From Pseudarthrobacter sp. NamB4 (GTDB lineage Bacteria; Actinomycetota; Actinomycetes; Actinomycetales; Micrococcaceae): 64,000 nucleotides of DNA. Positions 28,169 to 38,202 of the stretch are shown piece after piece. Location: NCBI RefSeq assembly GCF_005796185.1, contig NZ_VAHM01000013.1, forward strand, positions 62,001 through 126,000, given 5' to 3'. The notes below the pieces were generated by a model, which was not told the origin of the DNA, ran no database searches, and was given only the letters and a program-made list of their open reading frames with translations. A program made the position numbers and the translations under genes. Numbering within the stretch: position 1 is the first letter of the stretch; every line of letters begins with the position of its first letter.

Positions 28169-28642
28169 TTGGCTGAAAGACTCGTAGCCGGAGACGACGC
28201 GCCCGGCTTTACCTTAAAGGATTCCTCAGGTGCAGAGGTGTCCCTCGCCCCCGGCACGGGCCGCCACACCATCGTGTACTTCTACCCGGCGGCCGCAACA
28301 CCGGGATGCACCAAGGAAGCATGCGACTTCCGGGACAACCTGGCTTCCCTCCAGTCCGCGGGCTACGACGTCCTCGGCATCTCCCCTGATCCCGCGGAAA
28401 AGCTGGCTAAGTTCGCCGCCAAGGAAGACTTAAGCTTTCCCCTGCTTTCGGACGAGGGTCATGCCGTGGCGGAGGCTTACGGCGCCTGGGGCGAAAAAAA
28501 GAACTACGGCAAGACCTACCAGGGACTCATCCGCTCCACTGTCGTGGTGGACCCGGATGGCAAGGTTGCGCTGGCCCAGTACAACGTAAGGGCAACGGGG
28601 CATGTGGCCAAACTGCGGCGGGACCTGAAGCTGGACTCCTGA
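28169..28642 (+). CDS. bcp: thioredoxin-dependent peroxiredoxin (Bcp/PrxQ type)
   Basis: A 157-residue peroxiredoxin reducing hydrogen peroxide and organic hydroperoxides in the cytoplasm. The catalytic region reads YFYPAAATPGCTKEACDFRD: the peroxidatic Cys is in TPGCT and the resolving Cys five residues later, as in the PrxQ class. The start is TTG at 28169 with AAGGAG seven bases upstream; the open frame extends far upstream but is non-coding there. It is divergent from a MarR regulator. Confidence 0.94.
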   Translation: MAERLVAGDDAPGFTLKDSSGAEVSLAPGTGRHTIVYFYPAAATPGCTKEACDFRDNLASLQSAGYDVLGISPDPAEKLAKFAAKEDLSFPLLSDEGHAVAEAYGAWGEKKNYGKTYQGLIRSTVVVDPDGKVALAQYNVRATGHVAKLRRDLKLDS

Positions 28643-28751
28643 CCCGTCACTGGCTCCTGCTGCGGCTGACCCTGGATCCCGCCTTGGCGAGGCTACAATG
28701 GACTCTGGCATCCGCCGTCGACCTTTTTGGGAAAGCGCGGCAGGCAGCCTT

Positions 28752-28833
28752 GCGCGAGTGGTGAAATTGGCAGACACGCAGGATTTAGGTTCCTGTGCCT
28801 TCGGGCGTGGGGGTTCAAGTCCCCCCTTGCGCA
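28752..28833 (+). tRNA. tRNA-Leu (anticodon UAG)
   Basis: Class II tRNA with long variable arm (TGCCTTCGGGCG), acceptor GCGCGAG/CTTGCGC, anticodon stem CAGGA/TCCTG around TTTAGGT (anticodon UAG), T-loop GTTCAAGTC and discriminator A. CCA is not encoded. A -10-like TACAAT lies at 28694-28699, but I see no convincing -35. Confidence 0.95.
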
Positions 28834-28837
28834 CCTT

Positions 28838-28867
28838 GTGATCCCCCGGCTTCGGCCGGGGGATCAC
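28838..28867 (+). terminator. UUCG-loop hairpin after tRNA-Leu
   Basis: A perfect 13-bp stem (GTGATCCCCCGGC and its complement) closed by a TTCG tetraloop starts five bases after the tRNA. It lacks a U-tract but is very stable, so it is a probable terminator or processing barrier. Confidence 0.65.
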
Positions 28868-29040
28868 TGCGTTAAGGCCTGCCGCAGAAAGAAACTCCAT
28901 GGACGCACCCATCCGCGTCCTGCACCCGGCCGAATACCCAGTGAGACACCAGCCACGGGCAGGTGCCCACCGGAAAAGCCCCATGTGCCGCAGACATCCT
29001 GTCCGCGGCGGGCAGAAGCCACAACCCAAGGAGAACTGAA

Positions 29041-29715
29041 ATGCCGACCATCAAGCGCACAACCTTCACCGTCGCAGGCGTTGCAGCAGCAGCTCTGTTG
29101 AGCCTGACCGCATGCGGCGGTTCAGCCTCCACGTCAGGCTCCTCCGCCCCCGCAGACTCACCCTCGGCCTCCAGCATGGCCTCTTCCCCGTCGGCCACCT
29201 CCTCAGCCGGCGCCATGGATCCCGCCGCCAACCTGGTGGGTCCGGGCTGCGCTGCGTATGCAGAGCAGGTGCCGACCGGCGCGGGTTCGGTTGAGGGCAT
29301 GGCACTTGACCCGGTGGCCGTTGCCGCATCCAACAACCCGATCCTAACGACCCTTACGTCCGCGGTTTCGGGGAAGCTGAACCCCAAGGTTGACCTGGTG
29401 GACACTCTCAACGGGGACGAATTCACCGTTTTTGCACCGGTGGATGATGCCTTCGCGAAGATCGATGCAGCCACCATTGAAACCCTGAAGACTGATGACG
29501 CCCTGCTCAGCAAGATCCTGACCTACCACGTGGTGCCGGGCCAGATCACCCCCGATATGATCGCGGGCACGCACGCAACCGTCCAGGGCGGATCCGTGAC
29601 CGTTACCGGCAGCGGCGACGAGCTCAAGGTGGATGAGGCCAACGTCATCTGCGGCGGCGTCCAGACGAAGAATGCCACCGTTTACCTGATCGACTCGGTG
29701 CTGATGCCGAAGTAG
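29041..29715 (+). CDS. fasciclin (FAS1) domain lipoprotein
   Basis: A 224-residue exported lipoprotein. The signal peptide ends in lipobox LTAC (Cys near residue 22), followed by a Ser/Ala/Pro-rich linker and one FAS1 domain with [14 protein letters not shown] and the conserved YHVVPGQI. It would be anchored to the outer face of the membrane and could mediate adhesion or surface interactions. The ATG has AAGGAG upstream. In many actinobacteria such genes neighbour sigK-rskA; no sigma or anti-sigma gene is visible here. Confidence 0.92.
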   Translation: MPTIKRTTFTVAGVAAAALLSLTACGGSASTSGSSAPADSPSASSMASSPSATSSAGAMDPAANLVGPGCAAYAEQVPTGAGSVEGMALDPVAVAASNNPILTTLTSAVSGKLNPKVDLVDTLNGDEFTVFAPVDDAFAKIDAATIETLKTDDALLSKILTYHVVPGQITPDMIAGTHATVQGGSVTVTGSGDELKVDEANVICGGVQTKNATVYLIDSVLMPK

Positions 29716-29746
29716 CAGCACCTGCGGGCAATCTGTTCCAGCAGGT

Positions 29747-29782
29747 AAGCCGGGGGTAGCTCCGCGAGGACGCCCCCGGCTT
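29747..29782 (+). terminator. hairpin after the fasciclin gene
   Basis: AAGCCGGGGG and CCCCCGGCTT form a perfect 10-bp stem with a 16-base loop, 32 bases after the stop codon. There is no U-tract beyond TTCG. Confidence 0.5.
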
Positions 29783-29887
29783 CGCTGTCGGCACCCCGGG
29801 GAGCGCCCAGGAACGGCAAGGGACGTCCATTAGACTGGGGTCCGGTCCGCAGGCGGCGGTGCCGCAAGATCCAGAGGTGATGTTTGA

Positions 29888-31558
29888 GTGCCCAGCAGTA
29901 CGTCCCGGCGGACAGTCATCAAGACTGGCGCTGTCCTCCTGGCGTTGGGCGTCACCTCCTGCACAGCCACCCCGGCCCCCTCGCCAACGTCCGGCTCCCC
30001 CAGCCCCACCCCTGCCGCCGAACCGGCCGCCACCTTCAACTTCGGGACTGCTGCCCAGCCGCTGGGTCTGGATCCCGCCCTCTCGAGCGACGTCGAGTCG
30101 CAGCGCATCACCCGCCAGATCCTCGAGGGACTGGTGGGCGTTGACCAGACCACGGGCAAACCCACTCCCCTGCTGGCAACGGAATGGACCGAATCCAATG
30201 AAGGCCGCTCGTACACCTTCAAGCTCCGGTCCGGTGTCGTCTTCCAGGACGGCACCCCGTTCAATGCCGACGCCGTATGCGTCAACTTCAACCGGTGGTT
30301 CGCTTTCCCGGAGGCGCTGAGGCGGCAGGCGCCGGGCAGTTCGTTCAAAGGGGTCTTCAAAGCGCATTCGGACGAGCCGGAGCTCTCCATCTTCAAGAGC
30401 TGCACAGCATTGTCGGCGGACACCGTGCGGATCGACCTTTCCCAGCGCTTCACCGCGTTCCTGCAGGCGCTCACCCTTCCTGCCTTCGCCATCGCATCAC
30501 CTTCGGCCCTCACCGCAGGCACGGCTGATGTGCTGGACCAGAACCGGGGCGGCCAGACCCTCTCCGTCTTCGGCACCAATCCTGTGGGGACGGGTCCGTT
30601 CCGCCTTGCATCGTGGGACGAAGGGAGCGTCACCCTGGCCACCAACACGTCCTACTGGGGCGAACGGGGCCAGATTGCCACCATCAACTTCGTGGCCTAC
30701 GACCACCCGCAGGCCCGGCTGCAGGCGTTGCTTGACGGCACCATCGACGGCTATGACGCGGTCACAGTCGGCAACTTCGACCAACTCGTCAAGCGCGGGA
30801 AGCAAATCGTCCAGCGTGACCCGTTCTCGGTGATGTACGTGGGTATCAACCAGGACATCCCCGTGCTTCAGAACCTGAAGGTCCGGCAGGCGATCGAAAT
30901 GGCGATCGACAAGGAAACCCTGATCCGCAGGTTCTTCATCGACAACACGACAAGGGCCACGCAGTTCGTCCCGCCAAAAATCAGCGGATTCAACAATGAT
31001 GCGCCGGAACTGGGCCACGACCCCGCCAGGGCCAAGGAGTACCTCAAGGACGGCGGGTACGCGGGCGAGGAACTGAAGTTCTACTATCCGTTGAATGTCA
31101 CCCGGCCCTACCTGCCCACCCCGGAGAAGGTCTACGCGGAGATCAGCCGGCAGCTCACAGCTGTCGGGTTCAACATCCAGCCGGTTCCGGTGGAGTGGTC
31201 CGACGGCTACCTGCAAAAGGTGCAGTCCCCCGGCGACCATGCACTCCACCTCCTGGGGTGGAACGGCTCCTACTCGGACGCGGACAACTTCGTTGGCCCT
31301 CTCTTCGGGGAGAAGAACGGCGAGTTCGGGTACCAGGACGCCCAGGTCTTTTCGAAGATCAACCGGGCGCGCGGGATGCCGGAGGGCGAGGAACGGGATG
31401 AGCAATATCACACCATCAACGCCCAGATCGCGGCCACAGTCCCCGCCGTCCCTGTGGCGTTTCCCATCTCCGCGCTGGCCCTTTCCGACCGGGTGCTGAG
31501 CTATCCCGCCTCGCCGGTCTTAAATGAAGTTTTCACGAAGGTGCAACTAAAACCTTGA
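29888..31558 (+). CDS. peptide/nickel-type ABC transporter substrate-binding lipoprotein
   Basis: A 556-residue family 5 solute-binding protein (DppA/OppA/NikA type). The N-terminus has a twin-Arg-like RRTVIKTG, a hydrophobic segment and lipobox GVTSC, so it is probably a lipoprotein and possibly Tat-exported. The mature part has [20 protein letters not shown] and the family's [20 protein letters not shown]. The GTG start has GAGGTG upstream. No permease or ATPase gene is adjacent, so it is an orphan whose transporter must lie elsewhere. The ligand is probably an oligopeptide. Confidence 0.9.
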   Translation: MPSSTSRRTVIKTGAVLLALGVTSCTATPAPSPTSGSPSPTPAAEPAATFNFGTAAQPLGLDPALSSDVESQRITRQILEGLVGVDQTTGKPTPLLATEWTESNEGRSYTFKLRSGVVFQDGTPFNADAVCVNFNRWFAFPEALRRQAPGSSFKGVFKAHSDEPELSIFKSCTALSADTVRIDLSQRFTAFLQALTLPAFAIASPSALTAGTADVLDQNRGGQTLSVFGTNPVGTGPFRLASWDEGSVTLATNTSYWGERGQIATINFVAYDHPQARLQALLDGTIDGYDAVTVGNFDQLVKRGKQIVQRDPFSVMYVGINQDIPVLQNLKVRQAIEMAIDKETLIRRFFIDNTTRATQFVPPKISGFNNDAPELGHDPARAKEYLKDGGYAGEELKFYYPLNVTRPYLPTPEKVYAEISRQLTAVGFNIQPVPVEWSDGYLQKVQSPGDHALHLLGWNGSYSDADNFVGPLFGEKNGEFGYQDAQVFSKINRARGMPEGEERDEQYHTINAQIAATVPAVPVAFPISALALSDRVLSYPASPVLNEVFTKVQLKP

Positions 31559-31637
31559 CGGACCGGCCCAATTTCAGTATGTCCGTCGCCCGGGGATATT
31601 CTGTGACAGCCAGAGCCGCTGCAATCGGAGACTGATC

Positions 31638-33140
31638 GTGACCTTCATTTCCAAGACCCCACATGCCGACGTCGTCCTGATTGGCGGCGGCATCATGAGC
31701 GCCACGCTGGGGGCATTCATCAAGCAGCTGGAGCCGGGCTGGACCATCTCCCTCTTCGAGCGGCTGGACCAGCCCGGCCTGGAAAGCTCCGGCCCCTGGA
31801 ACAACGCCGGGACCGGCCACGCTGCCCTTTGCGAACTCAACTACTCCCCTGCAGCCAAAGACGGCTCGGTGGACCCCTCCAAGGCGCTGCTCATCAACGA
31901 ACAGTTCCAGCTTTCCCGGCAGTTCTGGTCCCACCTGGTGGACCAGAACCTGATCGGCTCGCCCAAGCGCTTCATCAACACCGTGCCGCATATGAGCTTC
32001 GTGATCGGCGAAGACCACACCCGGTTCCTGCGGACCCGCTACGAGGCACTGAAGCCCCACACCCTGTTCCGCAGCATGGAGTACTCCGAGGACCACGGCC
32101 AGATCGCCAAGTGGGCTCCGCTGATCGTGAAGGGACGAGACCCGAAGCAGCGCATCGCCGCCACACGCGCCGCCGAGGGCACCGACGTCGACTTCGGGGC
32201 ATTGACCCGCGAGCTGACCACCTACCTGGGGAACAACGGCGTCGAAATCAACTACGGCCACGACGTCACGGACGTTTCGAGGGCTTCCGACGGCGGCTGG
32301 AACATTTCGCTGAAGTACCCCAAGTCAGGGGAACACGGCAAGATCCACGCCAAGTTCGTGTTCGTGGGCGCCGGCGGGGGCGCCCTGCACCTGCTCCAGG
32401 CCTCCGGCATCCCGGAAAGCAAGGGCTACGGCGGCTTCCCCGTCTCCGGGCAGTTTTTCCGCTGCACTGATGAAACCATCGCCGCGCAGCACAGCGCCAA
32501 GGTCTACGGCCAGGCGTCGGTGGGAGCTCCCCCCATGTCCGTGCCGCACCTGGACACGCGGTATGTGGACGGCAAGCGCTCACTGCTGTTCGGACCCTAC
32601 GCGGGGTTCTCCACGAACTTCCTGAAAAGCGGCTCGTACCTGGACCTTCCGCTGTCCATCCGGCCCGGAAACATCATTCCCATGCTTGCCGTGGCGAAGG
32701 ACAACATGGACCTCACCGCATACCTGGTGAAGGAAGTGATGAAGAAGCACGCCGACAAGGTGGAAGCACTGCGGGAGTACTACCCGGAAGCCAAGGACGG
32801 CGACTGGGAACTGATCACCGCCGGCCAGCGTGTACAGATCATTAAGAAAGATCCGCAGAAGGGCGGGATCCTGCAGTTCGGCACTGAAGTGATCGCTGCC
32901 CGCGACGGTTCCATCGGAGCGCTCCTTGGCGCCTCTCCCGGTGCCTCGACTGCGGTACCGATCATGATCGAACTGCTGAAGAAGGCTTTCCCCCGGAGCT
33001 TCAAGGGGTGGCAGTCCAAGCTTAAGGACATGATGCCCGGCTACGGGGTCAAGCTTGACGAAAACCCGGACCTGGCCATCGAGCTGGAAAAGGCGACGGC
33101 GGCATCACTTCAGCTGGAGAGCGTTTCGGCCAGCCGCTGA
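31638..33140 (+). CDS. mqo: malate:quinone oxidoreductase
   Basis: A 500-residue FAD-dependent membrane-associated enzyme oxidising L-malate to oxaloacetate and passing electrons to quinone. It carries the FAD-binding [14 protein letters not shown] at the N-terminus, the family signature [20 protein letters not shown] in pieces, and [13 protein letters not shown] near the C-terminus. Length matches the family. The GTG start is in context ATCGTGACC. Mqo commonly replaces or supplements NAD-malate dehydrogenase in actinobacteria. Confidence 0.96.
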   Translation: MTFISKTPHADVVLIGGGIMSATLGAFIKQLEPGWTISLFERLDQPGLESSGPWNNAGTGHAALCELNYSPAAKDGSVDPSKALLINEQFQLSRQFWSHLVDQNLIGSPKRFINTVPHMSFVIGEDHTRFLRTRYEALKPHTLFRSMEYSEDHGQIAKWAPLIVKGRDPKQRIAATRAAEGTDVDFGALTRELTTYLGNNGVEINYGHDVTDVSRASDGGWNISLKYPKSGEHGKIHAKFVFVGAGGGALHLLQASGIPESKGYGGFPVSGQFFRCTDETIAAQHSAKVYGQASVGAPPMSVPHLDTRYVDGKRSLLFGPYAGFSTNFLKSGSYLDLPLSIRPGNIIPMLAVAKDNMDLTAYLVKEVMKKHADKVEALREYYPEAKDGDWELITAGQRVQIIKKDPQKGGILQFGTEVIAARDGSIGALLGASPGASTAVPIMIELLKKAFPRSFKGWQSKLKDMMPGYGVKLDENPDLAIELEKATAASLQLESVSASR

Positions 33141-33210
33141 CCCTGCCGGGGTCGGCGGACGGCAGCGTGCGGGTACGTATCAGTCACTTAACCCCACAGG
33201 AGATCATGCG

Positions 33211-36200
33211 ATGTTCCGCCTGGCTCAACTTTCCCTCGCGAACCGGGCCCTGATCGCACTGGTCACTGTCTTCGCCTCCGTTTTCGGCGTGATCACCATG
33301 TCGTCGCTGAAGCAGGAACTCATCCCATCCATTGAGTTCCCCCAGATCACGGTGCTGACTGCCTTGCCCGGGGCCTCCCCCGAGGTGGTGGACAAGCAGG
33401 TGAGCGCGCCGCTCGAAACCGCGCTGAACGGCGTGGAGGGGCTGGAATCCACCTCCTCCACGTCGCGCAACGGCGTCTCCCAGATCACTATGGTCTTTAC
33501 GTACGGTTCCAACCTGGACCGTGCGCGGAACCAGATTGACCGGGCCATCTCCAACGCCAAGCGGAACCTCCCGGAGGACGTGCAGCCGCAGGCCTTTGCC
33601 GGCAGTATCAACGACTTCCCCATCGTTTTCCTGGCGGTTTCCTCCGACAGGAGCCTCAGCGAACTGAACGCCGACCTCCAGCGGCTGAGCGTGCCCAGGC
33701 TGCTGAAGATCGACGGCGTCCGGGGCGCCGACGTGACCGGTGGCGCCACCCAGCACATCGAAATCCTTCCCCGCCCCGACGCCATGGCATCCTCCGGGGC
33801 GACCATCACCTCCATCCGGGATGCTCTCGGCAACAACGGCGACCTGATCCCCGCGGGCACTCTCGAAGAACGGGGCAAGACGCTGTCCCTGCAGATCGGC
33901 AGCCCCGTGGACTCCCTGGACGCGATCAAGGCGCTGCCTCTTGCCGGAGCCACGAATGAGGCCACTATCGGCGCCGTGGCGGACGTGTCCCTCAAGGACG
34001 ACGAACGGACCTCCATCACCCGCACTAACGGAGCAGAAACGCTCGCGGTGTCGGTGACCAAAAAGCCTGAGGGTGACACGGTGGGCATCTCGCATGATGT
34101 GCGGGACACCCTGGACGAGCTGGAGGCCGAACTGGGCTCAAACGCCAAGTTCACACCGGTCTTCGACCAGGCACCCTTCATTGAAAAATCCATCAAGGAC
34201 CTCACCACTGAGGGCCTGCTGGGCCTGGGCTTCGCTGTGGCGGTCATCCTGGTCTTCCTGATGTCCGGCCGGTCCACGCTGGTGACCGCGGTATCCATTC
34301 CGCTCTCGCTCCTGATCACTTTCATCGGGCTGTCAGCCACGGGCTATTCGCTTAATATCCTCACCCTCGGCGCACTCACCATCGCCATCGGCCGGGTGGT
34401 GGACGACTCGATCGTGGTGATCGAGAACATCAAGCGGCACCTCAGCTACGGCGAGGACAAGGTCACCGCCATCCTGACCGCCATCCGGGAAGTCGCCGGG
34501 GCGATTACCGCCTCCACGCTCACCACGGTGGCGGTGTTCCTTCCCATCGCTTTCGTGGGTGAGCTTGCTGGCGAACTCTTCAGGCCGTTTGCCCTCACAG
34601 TGACCATGGCGCTCCTGGCCTCGCTGCTGGTCTCGCTGACCATCGTCCCGGTGCTGGCGTATTGGTTTCTCAAAAACACCGGCGCTGCGCCCGGGGCCGC
34701 TGCTCCAGACGCCGCTGCCGCCCGCCAGACAGCGGCGGCAGCCCGTGCGAGGGCGCTGGAGGCAGAACAACGCAGCAGGCTTCAGCGGGGGTACCTCCCC
34801 GTCCTTACCAAGACGCAGAAACACCCGGTGGCCACGCTGGTTGCCGCCGTTCTGGTACTCGGGGCCACCGCAGCCATGACGCCGCTGCTGGCCACCAACC
34901 TGCTGGGCAACTCAGGCCAGAACAGCCTCACGGTGCGTCAGGTACTGCCGGCCGGCACCAGCCTGGCGGACACCAGCGCGGCAGCCGTCCGGCTGGAGGA
35001 AGTTCTGCGCGGCGTCGACGGCATCAAGGATGTCCAGGTGACCTCCGGCAACGCCCAGGCAGGCTTCGCAGCACTTACTTCCACCGGTTCCTCCAACTCA
35101 ACCTTCACCGTGGTTACGGACGAAAAGGCCGACCAGGAGCAGCTGCAGGAGACTGTCAGGAGCGAACTGGCCAAGGTGCCCGACCCGGGCAAAGTCTCCG
35201 TGGGAACCCAGCAGGGCGGCTTCGGCACGTCGTCCACTGTGGACATCACGCTCAAGGCCGCCAGCAGCACCGACCTCCGGGAAGCCAGCGACGCCATGGT
35301 TGCCGCGATGACCGGCGTGCCCGGAACCAGCGAGGTTCAAACCAACCTCGCCGCCAGCCAGCCCGTGGTGCAGGTCAAGGTGGACAGGGCGAAAGCTGTG
35401 GCAGCTGGACTCAACGAAGAGCAGGTGGCCGGGGTCCTGGCCTCCACCATCAGCCCCATTCCGGCCGGCGAGGTCCGGATCGACACCAATGACTTCCCGG
35501 TGCAAATCGGCCAAGGCACCAAATTCACCAGCATCGACGCCGTCCGGCGCATCCCACTTCCCGCGGCAGGAGGCCCAGTGCCGCTGGCCAGCATAGCCTC
35601 GGTGGAACAGGTTGACGTGCCCGTGTCCATCACCGCCAGCAACGGCCAGCGCACGGCACGCGTCTCCGTCACGCCGTCGGGCTCCAACCTGGGTGCTGTA
35701 AGTGCGGAAGTTCAGAAGCGGCTGGAGGACGTCCAGCTCCCGCCGGGTGTCACCGCTGAAATCGGCGGGGCCTCCAGGCAGCAGCAGGAGTCATTCCAGC
35801 AACTCGGACTGGCCCTGCTGGCGGCGATCGCCATCGTGTACGTGATCATGGTGGCCACCTTCAAGTCCCTCATCCAGCCGCTGATCCTGCTGGTCTCGGT
35901 TCCGTTCGCGGCCACGGGCGCGGTGGCGCTGCTTCTTGTGACGGGCGTGCCGCTGGGACTTCCGTCGCTGATCGGCATGCTGATGCTGGTAGGCATCGTA
36001 GTGACCAATGCCATTGTGCTCATCGACCTCATCAACCAGTACCGCCAGCCCCGGGACGGACGCCCCGGCATGAGTGTGGCGGATGCCATCACCCACGGGT
36101 CGCGGCAGCGCCTCCGTCCCATCCTGATGACTGCACTTGCCACCGTGTTCGCCCTGACGCCCATGGCGATGGGACTCACCGGCGGCGGCGGGTTCATCTC

Positions 36201-36444
36201 CCAGCCACTGGCTGTTGTGGTGATCGGCGGACTCATCTCCTCCACGGCACTGACCCTGGTCCTGGTGCCCGTCCTGTACAGGCTGGCGGAGGGCAGGCGC
36301 GAGAAAAAGGCCCTGCTCCGGGAACTGCAGGAACGCCAGGAGTACATCCCCGGCGCCGACGTCGACGAGGAGTTCCGGGACTGGACCACCGGCATGGTTC
36401 CGAAGACCAGCGGCCGCCGGGCCAGGCCAGGCAGCCCCGAATAG
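33211..36444 (+). CDS. RND-superfamily efflux permease (AcrB/SwrC-like)
   Basis: A 1077-residue proton-driven pump. The layout is duplicated: one N-terminal helix (NRALIALVTVFASVFGVITM), a large loop with PGASPEVVDKQVSAPLE, a helix bundle containing GRVVDDSIVVIENIKRHL (the paired Asp of the proton relay), then a second loop and bundle with GIVVTNAIVLIDLI. It is closest in form to the HAE1/YerP-SwrC type found in some Gram-positives. No membrane fusion protein gene is adjacent, as expected without an outer membrane. AGGAG lies eight bases before the ATG. The substrate is unknown; drugs, lipopeptides or metals are options. Confidence 0.92.
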   Translation: MFRLAQLSLANRALIALVTVFASVFGVITMSSLKQELIPSIEFPQITVLTALPGASPEVVDKQVSAPLETALNGVEGLESTSSTSRNGVSQITMVFTYGSNLDRARNQIDRAISNAKRNLPEDVQPQAFAGSINDFPIVFLAVSSDRSLSELNADLQRLSVPRLLKIDGVRGADVTGGATQHIEILPRPDAMASSGATITSIRDALGNNGDLIPAGTLEERGKTLSLQIGSPVDSLDAIKALPLAGATNEATIGAVADVSLKDDERTSITRTNGAETLAVSVTKKPEGDTVGISHDVRDTLDELEAELGSNAKFTPVFDQAPFIEKSIKDLTTEGLLGLGFAVAVILVFLMSGRSTLVTAVSIPLSLLITFIGLSATGYSLNILTLGALTIAIGRVVDDSIVVIENIKRHLSYGEDKVTAILTAIREVAGAITASTLTTVAVFLPIAFVGELAGELFRPFALTVTMALLASLLVSLTIVPVLAYWFLKNTGAAPGAAAPDAAAARQTAAAARARALEAEQRSRLQRGYLPVLTKTQKHPVATLVAAVLVLGATAAMTPLLATNLLGNSGQNSLTVRQVLPAGTSLADTSAAAVRLEEVLRGVDGIKDVQVTSGNAQAGFAALTSTGSSNSTFTVVTDEKADQEQLQETVRSELAKVPDPGKVSVGTQQGGFGTSSTVDITLKAASSTDLREASDAMVAAMTGVPGTSEVQTNLAASQPVVQVKVDRAKAVAAGLNEEQVAGVLASTISPIPAGEVRIDTNDFPVQIGQGTKFTSIDAVRRIPLPAAGGPVPLASIASVEQVDVPVSITASNGQRTARVSVTPSGSNLGAVSAEVQKRLEDVQLPPGVTAEIGGASRQQQESFQQLGLALLAAIAIVYVIMVATFKSLIQPLILLVSVPFAATGAVALLLVTGVPLGLPSLIGMLMLVGIVVTNAIVLIDLINQYRQPRDGRPGMSVADAITHGSRQRLRPILMTALATVFALTPMAMGLTGGGGFISQPLAVVVIGGLISSTALTLVLVPVLYRLAEGRREKKALLRELQERQEYIPGADVDEEFRDWTTGMVPKTSGRRARPGSPE

Positions 36445-36488
36445 CCAGTTGAGGAATATTTTCCCGAGGGATGCGTTGTACCCGGCGA

Positions 36489-36506
36489 TAGATGCAAATG
36501 CATCTA
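36489..36506. promoter_or_regulatory. MarR-type operator upstream of the flavoenzyme-marR operon
   Basis: TAGATGC-4 nt-GCATCTA is a perfect 18-bp palindrome. It overlaps where a -35 would lie for the -10-like TACACT (36515-36520). Size and position fit autoregulation by the MarR protein encoded as the second gene of the operon. Confidence 0.55.
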
Positions 36507-36557
36507 CATGGGACTACACTGGAACCAAGCCCGGACAGCCCAGGAACGGAAAGGCAC

Positions 36558-37670
36558 ATGATGCAGATCGGTGTTTTCAGCGTCAGCGACATCACCACTG
36601 ACCCCACCACGGGTCGGACCCCCACGGAGAACGAACGCATCAAGGCCTCGGTGGCCATCGCCAAAAAGGTCGAAGAGATCGGTATGGATGTCTACGCCCT
36701 GGGCGAGCACCACAACCGGCCCTTTTTCTCCTCCTCTCCCACCACCACCCTGGCCTACATCGCAGCGCAGACCGAGCGCATCATCCTCTCCACAGCCACC
36801 ACGCTGATCACCACGAATGATCCGGTCAAGATCGCGGAAGACTACGCCATGCTCCAGCATCTGGCCGACGGCCGCGTCGACCTGGTCCTGGGCCGCGGCA
36901 ACACCGCCCCCGTCTACCCGTGGTTCGGCAAGAACATTCAGGACGGCGTGGAGCTCGCGATTGAGAACTACAGCCTGCTGCGCAAGCTGTGGGACGAGGA
37001 CACCGTCAACTGGTCCGGCAAGTTCCGCACGCCGCTGCAGAACTTCACCTCCACCCCGCGCCCGCTCGACGGCGTTTCCCCCTTCGTCTGGCACGGCTCC
37101 ATCCGCACTCCCCAGATCGCGGAAGTGGCCGCCTACTTCGGTGACGGATTCTTTGCCAACAACATCTTTTGGCCGAAGGAGCACTACCAGCAGCTGATTG
37201 GCCTCTACCGCGAACGCTATGAGCACTACGGCCACGGCAAGGCGGACCAGGCGATTGTGGGCCTGGGCGGCCAGTTTTTCATGCGGAGGAACTCCCAGGA
37301 CGCCGTCAAGGAATTCCGGCCCTACTTCGACAATGCACCGGTGTACGGGCACGGGCCGTCCCTCGAGGACTTCACCTCCCAAACCCCGCTGACCGTGGGA
37401 AGCCCCCAGGAAGTCATCGAGAAGACCCTCACGTTCCGTGAGTACTTCGGCGACTACCAGCGCCAGCTGTTTCTGATCGACCACGCTGGCCTGCCACTGA
37501 AGACCGTGCTCGAGCAGCTGGACCTGTTCGGCGAGGAAGTTCTCCCCGTCCTGCGCAAGGAATACGCTGCCCTCAAGCCGGCCCACGTTCCCGAGCCGCC
37601 AACACACGCCAACCGTGTTGCTGCCGCATTGGCCGCCCAGGAGGCTGAAAAGTCCGCGGCGGAGGCGTAA
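36558..37670 (+). CDS. luciferase-like FMN-dependent monooxygenase (LLM class)
   Basis: About 370 residues of the bacterial-luciferase TIM-barrel family, using reduced FMN to oxidise an unknown substrate. It shows GMDVYALGEHHNRPFFSSSP, ILSTATTLITTNDPVKIAED in pieces, and GRVDLVLGRGN, matching the subgroup often found with CE1758-type names. ATGs at 36558 and 36561 are both possible; AAAGG precedes them. The stop overlaps the ATG of the MarR gene (TAATG), so the two are co-expressed, and an operator-like palindrome lies upstream. Confidence 0.9.
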   Translation: MMQIGVFSVSDITTDPTTGRTPTENERIKASVAIAKKVEEIGMDVYALGEHHNRPFFSSSPTTTLAYIAAQTERIILSTATTLITTNDPVKIAEDYAMLQHLADGRVDLVLGRGNTAPVYPWFGKNIQDGVELAIENYSLLRKLWDEDTVNWSGKFRTPLQNFTSTPRPLDGVSPFVWHGSIRTPQIAEVAAYFGDGFFANNIFWPKEHYQQLIGLYRERYEHYGHGKADQAIVGLGGQFFMRRNSQDAVKEFRPYFDNAPVYGHGPSLEDFTSQTPLTVGSPQEVIEKTLTFREYFGDYQRQLFLIDHAGLPLKTVLEQLDLFGEEVLPVLRKEYAALKPAHVPEPPTHANRVAAALAAQEAEKSAAEA

Positions 37671-38143
37671 TGGCAGGCAAGGGTTCCGAATCTCCGGTAC
37701 GGCTGGCGGCGGAGACCTGGGAGTCACTGTTCCGCACGCAGGTGGCCGTTATGCGCAGGCTGCAGTCCGGACCAGCTTTCCGGAAGCTTCCCGTGAACGA
37801 GTACGACGTCCTGTTCACGCTGTCCCGCTGTCCGTCCGGATGGCTGCGGCTCAACGAGCTTAACGACCATGTGCTGTTGAGCCAGTCCAGCCTGAGCCGC
37901 CTGGTGGAGCGGCTGGAGAAGCGAGGGCTGGTGGCCAGGATGCCTGCACCCGAGGACGGCCGGGGTGTGCTGCTGAAGCTGACGGACGAGGGACGTGAAC
38001 TCCAAAAGGAGATAGGCCGTGAACACATCCGGGACATCTCGGCGCTGGTAACGCCGGCGCTGACACCGGAGGAGCAGAAGGAACTTACGCGGCTGACGGA
38101 CAAGCTGCGCAGTTCTTTGGCGAAACGCCCGCAAGGCCGGTAG
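37670..38143 (+). CDS. MarR-family transcriptional regulator
   Basis: A 157-residue MarR protein with LRLNELNDHVLLSQSSLSRLVE and RLEKRGLVARMPAPEDGRG forming the winged helix-turn-helix. The ATG overlaps the flavoenzyme stop codon by one base. The operon arrangement and the palindrome in front of it suggest it represses its own operon and responds to the flavoenzyme's substrate or a related electrophile; that is inference. Confidence 0.9.
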   Translation: MAGKGSESPVRLAAETWESLFRTQVAVMRRLQSGPAFRKLPVNEYDVLFTLSRCPSGWLRLNELNDHVLLSQSSLSRLVERLEKRGLVARMPAPEDGRGVLLKLTDEGRELQKEIGREHIRDISALVTPALTPEEQKELTRLTDKLRSSLAKRPQGR

Positions 38144-38202
38144 TCCCAGGACGGGCAACCCGGCGCAGCTCAGGGCGGCCAACCCGCCCCCAGCCCGGAC
38201 TG

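Noticed and set aside
28838..28867. Hairpin after tRNA-Leu as a small RNA
   Set aside because: A 13-bp UUCG-capped stem at five bases from the tRNA end is best explained as a terminator or processing signal; there is no promoter of its own.
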